A stretch of 64,000 nucleotides of DNA from Vesta saturnalis (lineage: Eukaryota; Arthropoda; Insecta; Coleoptera; Lampyridae): assembly GCA_036346205.1 (NCBI GenBank), contig JARFJB010001349.1:1413501-1477500 (forward strand). Direction: 5' to 3'. The position numbers and the translations under genes are program-made. Positions within the stretch are counted from its first letter, which is position 1; each line of letters begins with the position of its first letter. Under the pieces are notes generated by a model. It did no database searches, was not told where the DNA came from, and saw nothing but the letters and a program-made list of their open reading frames with translations. Shown here in pieces: positions 34,474 through 43,095 of this stretch.

Positions 34474-35540
34474 ATGGATGCTGTATACTATGATCCCTCT
34501 CACCCTGCAGGGTTCGCTGGTATAACACCTTTAACTAATGCTGTAAAGGGTAGATATGGTGAAGTAAAAACTTGCTACAGACACAGGAAGCTTATACGGT
34601 ACATAAACCAGCCAGAAAAAAGTTTCCACGGAATAAATATAATGTGAGTAACCTTTACGAATTGTGACAAGCGGATCTTTGTGATATGCGAACTTTAAGT
34701 AAACACAATAGCGGATACAACTACATACTAACGGTAATTGATGTATTTAGCAAGAGAGCATGGGCGAGAGCACTTAAAACGAAGACAGCATCATCTGTAA
34801 TTGAAGCGGATAATCTTAAGGATTGCGACAGTACCCCGGCAAATCTACAGACGGATAAAGGCAAAGAGTTTGTGGCGAGCAGCGTGCTAAACTTTTTCAA
34901 GGAACAAAATATCAATTTCTATGTAACAAATAACCCTGATGTAAAAGCATCTGTAGTTGAAAGATTTAATAAAACATTGAAAACAAAGATGTGGCGTTAT
35001 TTCACTTACAAAAATTCCTACAGATATATTGATGTACTCGAAAGACTTGTGACTGCCTACAACAATAGCCCTCATTCAAGTATAAAGATGGCCCCCACGG
35101 CTGTAAACGATAAAAACATTTTGGAAGTGTGGGATAACCTGTACGCGAAAGGTTTAGGTCCAGTACGCCATCCCAAATGTAAAGTCGGCGAGCATGCCAG
35201 AATCGCCAGAACTAAGTATGAAACGAATTGGAGCGAGGAAGTTTTTACAATTAGCACGGTGATAAAAAGAAGACCACCAGTTTACAGAATAATCGATCTT
35301 AATAACGATCCTGTTGAGGGCACCTTTTACGAAGAAGAATTGCAAGTTGTTACGGTTGATAAAGATACTCCATTCAAAGTCGATAAGATTCTAGCAGAGA
35401 CGGGCCGTGGGCGAAATAAACAGTACCTGGTCAAGTGACGTGGATACAGTGACAAATTTAATAGCTGGGTGTTAGCTTCGCAGTTGAGAGATATACAAAA
35501 ATGGAGTGTTATCATACCGTATCCAGTAATAGCTCTATGA
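34474..35540 (+). pseudogene. Polinton integrase (retrovirus-like DDE plus chromodomain), broken
   Basis: Would insert element ends into target DNA and create the 6-bp duplication. The start MDAVYYDPSHPAGFAG at 34474 begins 1 bp after the previous gene and reaches about 34600 before a frameshift. The catalytic core is in the frame of the long open piece 34686-35438. The first Asp lies in QADLCDM (34674-34676), upstream of that piece's first ATG. The second is in TDKGKEF (residue 57 of the piece) and the Glu in VVERFNK (residue 92), spaced as D-35-E. TGA codons interrupt it at 34665-34667 and 35436-35438. After the second, the frame continues through a chromodomain-like RGYSDKFNSW to 35540. 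Confidence 0.9.
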
Positions 35541-36317
35541 CGTATTTTCCAGGTAATATGACCTTTTTATTACGCAACTGCCAAAACGAATAAAATTAAC
35601 GAGCTCGTGGGTTGTAGAGATATCGGAAACTCAGTACCCATGTTCTTTTGCCGCTGTAAGTGCAACAGATAATTTAATTTATTATAGAACAGAACCACCT
35701 GCGAGAACGTGTTAGAAACGATATTAAAAAGGCCGCAGAATATTTTCAACTCGACAACGAGAAGATCATTTATATTGAAGATGGCTGGTACGTGATACTG
35801 ATTCGCTTCGGGAAATTATGCCAGCATAGAAGAAATTATCAGCGAGCTAAATAATCATGTACTAATAAGTAAATTGCTAACAATCGAATATCATAATCTA
35901 ACTAAGCGCGTCACTACGAAATTAAAAACTCAGCTCTCGCTATTCGGATTCTCACAACGTCTAGCCTTACAATTGGGTTATCGACCGTATCAGAACATAG
36001 CTATGGAACCAATACCCCCTCACCCCGCTAGTATATGGATAGGATTACCAACTCAGATGTTTGTTTATTGCGACATCGTTGAACCGCAAATTGTGGGTGA
36101 TGTTTTATCTCCGCTTATGCGTATAATAAATATTACTTCAGAAAACCATGCTTACGGGGGTCATAAAGATGTGGTTTTTTCGCCTGCACACTACATACCG
36201 GTAATGACACGGGAATTTGAAAACATCGAGATTAATATAAAAACAGATACGGGTGCAGCAATGCCATTTAAGTTTGGAACGTCGTGTCTGAAGCTACACT
36301 TTAAGAAAGTACAATAA
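35501..36317 (+). pseudogene. Penton-like minor capsid protein, broken
   Basis: Predicted vertex (penton) protein of the icosahedral Polinton capsid. A start at 35501 overlaps the integrase end by 40 bp and runs about 30 codons (with MTYFPGNMTF) to a stop at 35591. The middle part is scattered over other frames. The C-terminal open piece from 35874 keeps the best-conserved region, including MFVYCDIVEPQIVGDVLSPL and FENIEINIKTDTG, then ends at TAA 36315-36317. At least two frameshifts are needed to connect these parts. The end overlaps the next ATG (TAATG). Confidence 0.8.
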
Positions 36318-36727
36318 TGGTTTGCCCTTATCAGCAATATTACATGAATCAGGCCGGTAACGGTATCGGCTCTATTTATAGAGGTGCGCCATATCAACGT
36401 GGTCATGGAATAGGGAGCTGGTTAGGTGGTATATTTAGAAGTATAATACCGTTATTTAAGTCTGGCGCAAAGGATATCGGTAAAGAAGCTCTTAGACCGG
36501 GTGCTAATATTCTTGGTGACGTCATAGAGGATCGACCTATTAAGGATTCGTTTCAAGAAAGATTTCACGAGGCAGGTAGAAACCTTAAGCGTAAAGCCGA
36601 CAAGAAAATCGATAAAATGATGGAGGGTTCGGGTTATAAAAGAGTACGTCTAACCGATAGTAATCAGTCTCCACTGAGAGCTGTTGCTAAGAAGAAGCTT
36701 GCTTACGACGATATATTTTCAAGATAA
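36317..36727 (+). CDS. Small Gly-rich amphipathic virion-type protein (adenovirus pVI/pX-like in character)
   Basis: The intact 136-residue frame starts in a TAATG overlap with the penton-like gene and ends in another TAATG overlap with the capsid gene. Residues about 30-50 (HGIGSWLGGIFRSIIPLF) form a Gly-rich amphipathic, membrane-seeking helix. The C-terminal half is strongly basic (NLKRKADKKIDK, YKRVRL). This layout occurs in the conserved protein encoded next to the major capsid gene in insect Polintons. It recalls adenovirus internal proteins that bind DNA or disrupt membranes. Similarity of function is inferred from character and position, not from a sequence match. Confidence 0.7.
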   Translation: MVCPYQQYYMNQAGNGIGSIYRGAPYQRGHGIGSWLGGIFRSIIPLFKSGAKDIGKEALRPGANILGDVIEDRPIKDSFQERFHEAGRNLKRKADKKIDKMMEGSGYKRVRLTDSNQSPLRAVAKKKLAYDDIFSR

Positions 36728-37356
36728 TGGCTTTTCTACATACACAATCGTGTGAATGCGTCAAGTCCGAATTGGATTTGTTCGCTTTACCATCGACGCA
36801 GACAAGTATCGAGAGCGGTGAATGGATATTTTACAAGCCCATATCAGCTCTGAGTGATGACGCCCCAATAGAATTTCTAGTCCCCGGAAATGGAAACGAT
36901 TATATAGATTTAAGCCAGACCATGCTGTACATTACAGCTAAAGTTCTAAAGCATGATGATTCAGCACTTACAGACGCTGATGTTGTAGCACCGGTAAACA
37001 ATTGGATGCATTCGCTTTTCTCACAGGTGGAGGTTTACTTAAATCAGAAGATGGTGTCACAACCAAACAACACCTACGCCTACCGTTCATATATCGAAAC
37101 GCTGCTAAATTATGGAAAGGAGGCCAAGAGTTCACATCTAGGATGTACCTTATGGCACAATGATACAGCTGGACAGATGAATACACTGGGAAACGCTAAT
37201 AACGGTTTCTCAAAACGTCAAGCACTTGCGGCTACCGGGAAACAGATAGAGATGATTGGTCACGTGCACTCGGATTTGTTTAATCAAGAAAAGTTTCTCA
37301 TAAGTGGTGTTGAGTTAAAGACTAAATTTGTACGATCAAGAGATACCTTTAGCTAA
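36727..37356 (+). CDS. Major capsid protein, N-terminal part (double jelly-roll)
   Basis: Predicted hexon-like capsid subunit of the Polinton. The 209-residue frame begins LDLFALPSTQTSIESGEW-type sequence (residues about 16-33) and contains NDYIDLSQTMLYI, WMHSLFSQVEVYLN and SYIETLLNYGKEAKSS. These are characteristic of the capsid protein of animal Polintons, long annotated as an uncharacterised worm/insect family. In relatives one frame of about 430-450 residues covers both this and the next entry. Here it stops after FVRSRDTFS at 37356, overlapping the next ATG by one base. Confidence 0.85.
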   Translation: MAFLHTQSCECVKSELDLFALPSTQTSIESGEWIFYKPISALSDDAPIEFLVPGNGNDYIDLSQTMLYITAKVLKHDDSALTDADVVAPVNNWMHSLFSQVEVYLNQKMVSQPNNTYAYRSYIETLLNYGKEAKSSHLGCTLWHNDTAGQMNTLGNANNGFSKRQALAATGKQIEMIGHVHSDLFNQEKFLISGVELKTKFVRSRDTFS

Positions 37357-38039
37357 TGGCGGCACACGCTTCAAATTACAAGACGCGAATTATAGACGCT
37401 AGTTTACTGGTGAGACGTATGCGAATCAATCCAACTATTCTAATTGCGCACGCTAAAGCTTTAGAAACAACAGCCGCAAAATACCCTGTTACAAGGACCG
37501 ACGTAAAAGTGTTAACTATACCTGCAGGCATACAGCGAAAATCATTGGATAATGTTTTCCTGGGTCAGTTACCTAAACGATGCATCGTAGGCTTTGTAGC
37601 AAATAAAGCCTTCAACGGTGACTACCCCTCAAATCCGTTCAATTTTCATCACTGCAATATTAACTACATGTCGTTATATATTGACGGGCAACAAATTCCT
37701 TCGAAGGCCTTACAACCAGACTTTACAGCTAATGGTTTATACGTAAGAGCGTACCACACCTTATTCTCTGGTACGGGTATTCATTTTTTGAATGAAGGTA
37801 ACGATATATCGAGAAGTGATTACCCCAACGGCTACTGTTTAATGGCCTTTGACCTAACACCTGACTTGTCTGCAAACGCTAGCACGCACTGGAATTTAGT
37901 TAGAAACGGCTCCCTTCGGCTGGAAGTCGGATTTGAAGAAGCGCTCACCGTAACCGTTAACTGTTTGGTGTATGCAGAATTCGATAACGTGATCGAGATC
38001 GATAAACATCGGAATGTCGTTGTGGATTTTAGCTGTTAA
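37356..38039 (+). CDS. Major capsid protein, C-terminal part, +1 frame
   Basis: The 227-residue frame starts with the ATG of a TAATG overlap. It carries the second half of the hexon-like capsid protein: RRMRINPTILIAHAKALET, FLGQLPKRCIVGFV, LYIDGQQIPSKALQPDF, MAFDLTPDLSA and LVYAEFDNVIEIDKHRNVVV. The two halves adjoin with no missing residues, so a one-base deletion splitting a single gene is the simplest reading. Reinitiation at TAATG is an alternative. The last 63 bp (from 37976) are also the start of the duplicated right-end segment. Confidence 0.85.
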   Translation: MAAHASNYKTRIIDASLLVRRMRINPTILIAHAKALETTAAKYPVTRTDVKVLTIPAGIQRKSLDNVFLGQLPKRCIVGFVANKAFNGDYPSNPFNFHHCNINYMSLYIDGQQIPSKALQPDFTANGLYVRAYHTLFSGTGIHFLNEGNDISRSDYPNGYCLMAFDLTPDLSANASTHWNLVRNGSLRLEVGFEEALTVTVNCLVYAEFDNVIEIDKHRNVVVDFSC

Positions 38040-38087
38040 AAGTGGTAGCTCTAACCTGCAAGCTTCAGTGTACAGCAGCGATAGAAG

Positions 38088-38615
38088 ATGGACGCATACT
38101 TGGACGTACAAGGGTTTAGTGGTGTTAACGACGAATTGCCGTGGTTACAGATCACGGTCGTTTATCGTTGATGCTAATAAAACCACCTCGAGGCTACTTT
38201 ATATCAGGATCCATGTCACGACAGATAAAATTTATGGAGGATAATTATCATGGGTTGAAATGGTGGTCGGGTCATGTACATTACAACAATTTCCGTGAGG
38301 AGTTGATGAGTGTTGCGCCCATTTAACAAAATTCACGTTAAGGGCGGTGAAAACAACAGTTTTAAGGTTTCTTAACAAACCAATAGTAAACCTGGAGACT
38401 GGTTGCCCGTCGATTAAACAGTTGAAAAGGAAGCAAAAGCATATAGCTGCTTAAACCATAACATCACTGAGCCTATGTGTGCACTGGAAAACGCATTACT
38501 ACTGCAAGACTGGACGCATACCAATTCCAAAGATGTATGCGGTACAAGTGTTGAGATGCTTGAAATCGATCCCCAGCCACAAGAAGAATGTGTTTCGGCT
38601 TGTATGTGCTTCTAA
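38088..38615 (+). pseudogene. Polinton protein X, inner copy, broken
   Basis: Protein of unknown function that recurs in insect Polintons. The start MDAYLDVQGFSGV is followed by a 16-bp deletion (relative to the outer copy) between two AATT words at about 38133, which shifts frame. The rest reads DHGRLSLMLIKPPRGYF, QIKFMEDNYHGLKWWSGHV, INKIHVKGG-like and MCALENALLLQDW, with two more frame changes at short A runs. The two Cys/His pairs near the end (CLNHN, MCALE) are kept. It overlaps the protease start in another frame. Confidence 0.75.
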
Positions 38616-38973
38616 TCAACTACCGAGACACGCACCTAGACCGTGTGCAATTATCGTAAACACGGATCCTGCACACAAACCAGGTCAGCATTGGACCGCT
38701 ATCTACATTAACGAGAATGGTAACGGAGAGTATTTTGATTCCTTTGGACGAGCACCGCTAGGATATCATTTACGTTTCCTATACAATAAAACAATACTAC
38801 AAGACTATCATTCGGATGTATGTGGACGTTATACCTTAATGTTTCTATATTTTAGATTCCTTAATTTACCTATGTTTGATTTTGTAAAAAACTATTTTAG
38901 TACATGTTTAATTCTAAATGATGAGATAATCAGGTTATTGTTTAACACCTGTTACCCAACCATTCTATTCTGA
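38533..38973 (+). CDS. Adenain-like cysteine protease (inner copy, intact)
   Basis: Predicted capsid-maturation protease cleaving precursor virion proteins. Starting at the internal ATG 38533, 146 residues remain, close to the usual size in Polintons. An upstream ATG (38479) in the same frame is less likely because it overlaps protein X. Catalytic residues are in the adenain order: His in GQHWTAIY (residue 53), Asp in EYFDSFG (69), Gln in ILQDY (90) and Cys in SDVCGRY (97), with Gln and Cys seven apart. The C-terminal helices (FLYFRFLNLPMFDF) are complete. It is the only full protease of the two copies. Confidence 0.88.
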   Translation: MYAVQVLRCLKSIPSHKKNVFRLVCASNQLPRHAPRPCAIIVNTDPAHKPGQHWTAIYINENGNGEYFDSFGRAPLGYHLRFLYNKTILQDYHSDVCGRYTLMFLYFRFLNLPMFDFVKNYFSTCLILNDEIIRLLFNTCYPTILF

Positions 38974-40062
38974 TAAATAAAAGAGATTTTTTAGTGCTTT
39001 AATTGTTTTAATCAAGAGCCCTGTAATAACAAAAATAACCCCATTGTTTTTCTTTTAATTCAGTATGTGTGTTTTTAAAAATCGTGTTATAAAATTTATG
39101 ATTTAGTGTTTTTTAAAAAGAAATTATGTTAACCATTTATATTGGTAATCAATTTTAGACTATTAAATTTAACAGAGTTATATAATTACACGGTAATTAG
39201 CTAAAGTAAACATGAACAGTGATTTCTTACTACATATTGTTGTGGAATTTAAAACATGTAACTTTCCAAACTCTTAATATGGTTTTTATAAACAATTTGT
39301 GTATCCGTATGTACTATAGGAATATTGTTTAAATAAATACGATTTGCATATGGTTTTATAAACAATTTGTGTCGTATGTACAATATGAATATTTTTCAAA
39401 TCGATTTATTTTAAGAGAAAGGTAAATACACGCTCAAAAAGTGTGATAAAGATAATAAGGTTGTTTGTATATTTACACTCTAATTATGGAAATCAATAGG
39501 TAGTTTTACACAACCTAGAAAGTTGTTTTTAGTTTGACATGCAGCACAAAGCAGTGACTATCACTCGTGAAGCAGTGCCTCAAAACGTTCTATAAGTACA
39601 TAGCTGGTAATTACAGTTATAAAACACAACTAAGCATTAAGTTTCTTTAAAAATATTAAGACGTACAAAATTTTAACGGTCGGATGGATATTAAACATAT
39701 TTCAATGCAGGTAAACTATGTTTTAATATTCGTTTTAGAAGACATATTGCTGTTATGTAATTAACTTAATAAAAAATTTGTTTCATTAGACCCGAATGTC
39801 AGTAATTTTTTTATATTTCACTGAGGATTTTTAATTATGACATTTACAATAAAAATAAGTGTTCTATAATTAAATTTTATTGTCATTCAAATTCCCCACG
39901 CAAGATCAATCCTTAACACAGCTGCTATCTTACATCCTTATTAAATACGTTTTCTCGTATAGGTAAAAGATCATCCAATAGAATCTGACCATTTAAACAA
40001 TAGGACCGATAATAATATCTTATTAATTATGCAATTTCCGACATTGTATGCGTGTGCAACCT
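38974..40062. other. Noncoding AT-rich segment between protease and right repeat
   Basis: No open frame of note. It includes a ~70-bp imperfect direct repeat (39280-39375, ataaacaatttgtgt words) and possible AATAAA signals near 38975. The same DNA occurs at 41335-42574 and inverted at 53780-54735. Its retention in three copies suggests it is part of the element's terminus. Confidence 0.6.
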
Positions 40063-40458
40063 CCAGGGGCACTGTTCTTAATATAGCCATAAGGACCTTA
40101 ATACCATCAAAAATAACCCTAAGACCAACCCCAAGTCCAAGTCCAGCCCCCAGCCCCAGGTCCAACCCTAAGACTTATCCCTAGACCAGCCCTGCCCCAG
40201 CCGTAAGGGTTATCCCCTCACGTGCGCAAGTACAGAAAGGCTCTAATTAGGGTTGACCCATAGGGTAGAAAATACGCGTCCTATACGTGAGCTGCCATAA
40301 AATATGGTGAAAAACACGTCCTACACGTGGGTGTGAAAAAAATAGGTGAAAATACACGTCCTATACGCAGGGTGTAAAAATTAGGGTTGAAAAGAGCCTT
40401 CGAAAAGAAAGGGTTGAAAATACGGTTCTCACGTAAGCGTATAAAATAATTAGGGGTT
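40063..40458 (-). repeat. Internal, truncated right terminal repeat
   Basis: Matches 42575 to about 42977 of the true right repeat and, inverted, the inner part of the left repeat. It lacks the outermost ~110 bp, including the AGTAGAAC end. Confidence 0.9.
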
Positions 40459-40574
40459 AGAATTCGATAACGTGATCGAGATCGATAAACATCGGAATGT
40501 CGTTGTGGATTTTAGCTGTTAAAAGTGGTAGCTCTAACCTGCAAGCTTCAGTGTACAGCAGCAGTCGATAGAAG

Positions 40575-41127
40575 ATGGACGCATACTTGGACGTACAAGG
40601 GTTTAGTGGTGTTAACAACGAATTCATACCGAAAGAAATTGCCGTGGTTACAGATCACGGTCGTTTATCGTTGATGCTAATAAAACCACCTCGAGGCTAC
40701 TTTATAGTAGGATCCATGTCACGACAGATAAAATTTATGGAGGATAATTATCATGGGTTGAAATGGTGGTCGGGTCATGTACATTACAACAATTTCCGTG
40801 AGGAGTTGAGAGTGTTGCGCCCATTTAACAAAATTCACGTTAAGGGCGGTGAAAAACAAGTTTTTAAGGTTTCTTAACAAACCAATAGTAAACTTGGAGA
40901 CTGGCTGCCCGTCGATTAAACAGTTGAAAAGGAAAGCAAAAGCATATAGCTGCTTAAACCATAACATCACTGAGCCTATGTGTGCACTGGAAAACGCATT
41001 ACTACTGCAAGACTGGACGCATACCAATTCCAAAGATGTATGCGGTACAAGTGTTGAGATGCTTGAAATCGATCCCCAGCCACAAGAAGAATGTGTTTCG
41101 GCTTGTATGTACGAGACACGCACCTAG
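40575..41127 (+). pseudogene. Polinton protein X, outer copy, one frameshift
   Basis: More complete than the inner copy. The open piece 40575-40877 runs from MDAYLDVQGFSGVNNEF to VLRPFNKIHVKGGEKQV. A frame change follows in the poly-A/poly-T stretch at about 40848-40866, and a second open piece runs to 41127 with FLRFLNKPIVNLETGCPS, YSCLNHNITEPMCALENAL and LQDW. One one-base indel separates the two, so the native protein would be about 180 residues. Function unknown. Confidence 0.75.
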
Positions 41128-41326
41128 ACCGTGTGCAATTATCCTAAACACGGATCCTGCAAACAAACCAGGTCAGCATTGGACCGCTATCTACATTGAG
41201 GAGAATGGTAACGGAGAGTATTTTGATTCCTTTGGACGAGCACCGCAAGGATATCATTTACGTTTCCTATACAATAAAACAATACTACAAGACTATCATT
41301 CGGATGTATGTGGACTTATACCTTAA
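41036..41326 (+). pseudogene. Adenain-like protease, outer copy, truncated
   Basis: Same gene as 38533-38973. It has a 15-bp in-frame deletion (after the RLVC residues) and a one-base deletion just after the catalytic cysteine (SDVCGL). That ends the frame at 41326 and removes the C-terminal ~50 residues. His, Asp and Cys codons are still present. It is presumed inactive. Confidence 0.85.
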
Positions 41327-41334
41327 TGTTTCTA

Positions 41335-42574
41335 TATTTTAGATTACATAATTTACCTATGTTTGATTTTGTAAAAACTATTTTAGTACATGTTTAATTC
41401 TAAATGATGAGATAATCAGGTTATTGTTTAACACCTGTTACCCAACCATTCTATTCTGATAAATAAAGAGATTTTTAGTGCTTTAATTGTTTTAATTAAG
41501 AGCTGTAATAACAAATAACATTGTTTTTCTTTTAATTCAGTATGTGTGTTTTTAAAAATCGTGTTATAAAATTTATGATTTAGTGTTTTTTTAAAAAGAA
41601 ATTATGTTAGCCATTTATATTGGTAATCAATTTTAGACTATTATATTTAACAGAGTTATATAATTACACGGTAATTAGCTAAAGTAAACATGAACAGTGA
41701 TTTCTTACTACATATTGTTGTGGAATTTAAAACATGTAACTTTCCAAAACTCTTAATATGGTTTTTTATGAAACAATTTGTGTATCCGTATGTACTATAG
41801 GAATATTGTTTAAAAAGGTAAATACGATTTGCATATGGTTTTTTATAAAACAATTTGTGTGTCCGTATGTACAATATGAATATTTTTCAAATCGATTTAT
41901 TTTAAGAGAAAGGTAAATACACGCTACAAAAAGTGTGATAAAGATAATAAGGTTGTTTGTATATTTACACTCTAATTATAGGGGAAATCAATAGGTAGAT
42001 TTTACACAACCTAGAAAGTTGTTTTTTAGTTTGACATGCAGCACAAAAGCAGTGACTATCACTCGTGAAGCAGTGCCTCAAAAACGTTCTATAAGTACAT
42101 AGCTGGTAATTACAGTTATAAAACACAACTAAGCATTAAGTTTCTTTAAAAAATATTAAGACGTACAAAATTTTAACGGTCGGATGGATATTAAACATAT
42201 TTCAATGCAGGTAAACTATGTTTTAATATTCGTTTTAGAAGACGATATTGCTGTTATGTAATTAACTTAATACAAAAAAAATTTGTTTCATTAGACCCGA
42301 ATGTTAGTAATTTTTTTTTTATAACTCACTGAGGATTTTTTAATTATGACATTTACAATAAAAATAAGTGTTCTATAATTAAATTTTACTGTCATTCAAA
42401 TTCCCCACGCAAGATCAATCCTTAACACAGCTGCTATCTTACATCCTTATTAGAAAATACGTTTTCTCGTATAGGTAAAAGATCATCCAATAGAATCTGA
42501 CCATTTAAACAATAGGACCGATAATAATATCTTATTAATTATGCAATTTACAACATTGTATGCGTGTGCAACCT
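41335..42574. other. Noncoding AT-rich segment, outer copy
   Basis: Second copy of 38974-40062 with longer homopolymers. No gene. Confidence 0.7.
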
Positions 42575-43089
42575 CCAGGGGCACTGTTCTTAATATAGCC
42601 AGAAGGACCTTAATACCATCAAAAATAACCCTAAGACCAACCCCAAGTCCAAGTCCAGCCCCCAGCCCCCAGGTCCAACCCTAAGACTTATCCCTAGACC
42701 AGCCCCTGCCCCCAGCCGTAAGGGTTATCCCCTCACGTGCGCAAGTACAGAAAGGCTCTAATTAGGGTTGACCCATAGGGTAGAAAATACGCGTCCTATA
42801 CGTGAGCTGCCATAAAATATGGTGATAAAACACGTCCTACACGTGGGTGTGTAAAAAATAGGGGTGAAAATACACGTCCTATACGCAGGTGTGTAAAAAT
42901 TAGGGTTGAAAAGAGCCTTCGAAAAAGAAAGGGTTGAAAATACGGTCTCTCACGTAAGCGTATAAAAATAATTAGGGGTTGAAAACACGGTCTCACACGT
43001 GGATGTGTAAAAAAAGTGGCGGGGCAAGTGCCCCACACCCTGGGGCATTTGTGACGTAAAAGCGAAAGTTCAAGTGCCCCTGTTCTACT
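42575..43089 (-). repeat. Right terminal inverted repeat of the Polinton
   Basis: Inverted match to 32167-32680, ending GTTCTACT at 43089. It has the same subterminal units (tgaaaatacacgtcctatac) and C-rich stretch. Confidence 0.93.
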
Positions 43090-43095
43090 CACAGT
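43090..43095. other. 6-bp target-site duplication of Polinton, right
   Basis: CACAGT, identical to 32161-32166. Confidence 0.9.

Larger units (their letters stand above)
37976..40458 (+). repeat. Right-end duplication, inner copy
   Basis: 2483 bp, collinear with 40459 to about 42977 and differing mainly by single-base indels in homopolymers, a 16-bp and a 15-bp deletion and a few substitutions. It contains the end of the capsid gene, protein X, the protease, a 1.1-kb noncoding tail and a right inverted repeat truncated at 40458 (missing the outermost ~110 bp). Confidence 0.92.
40459..42977 (+). repeat. Right-end duplication, outer copy
   Basis: Starts at agaattcgataacg, the same word as 37976, and runs into the complete right inverted repeat. 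Confidence 0.92.
32167..43089 (+). mobile_element. Polinton/Maverick (adintovirus-like) element lacking DNA polymerase B
   Basis: A 10.9-kb element with exact 6-bp target-site duplications and inverted repeats of about 515 bp starting AGTAGAAC. It carries a packaging ATPase, integrase, penton-like and major capsid proteins, adenain-like protease and several small conserved proteins, all on the + strand. This is the gene set of Polintons, which are virus-like self-replicating transposons. Two things are unusual. No protein-primed DNA polymerase B frame exists anywhere between the ends, and the right 2.5 kb is duplicated (37976-40458 repeated from 40459). Several genes carry frameshifts or stops, so this copy is probably not autonomous. 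Confidence 0.93.

Noticed and set aside
32680..42570. Search for a DNA polymerase B gene or a helicase in the Polinton
   Set aside because: No frame with polymerase-like motifs; all long frames are accounted for by other genes, and the gaps are noncoding and AT-rich.
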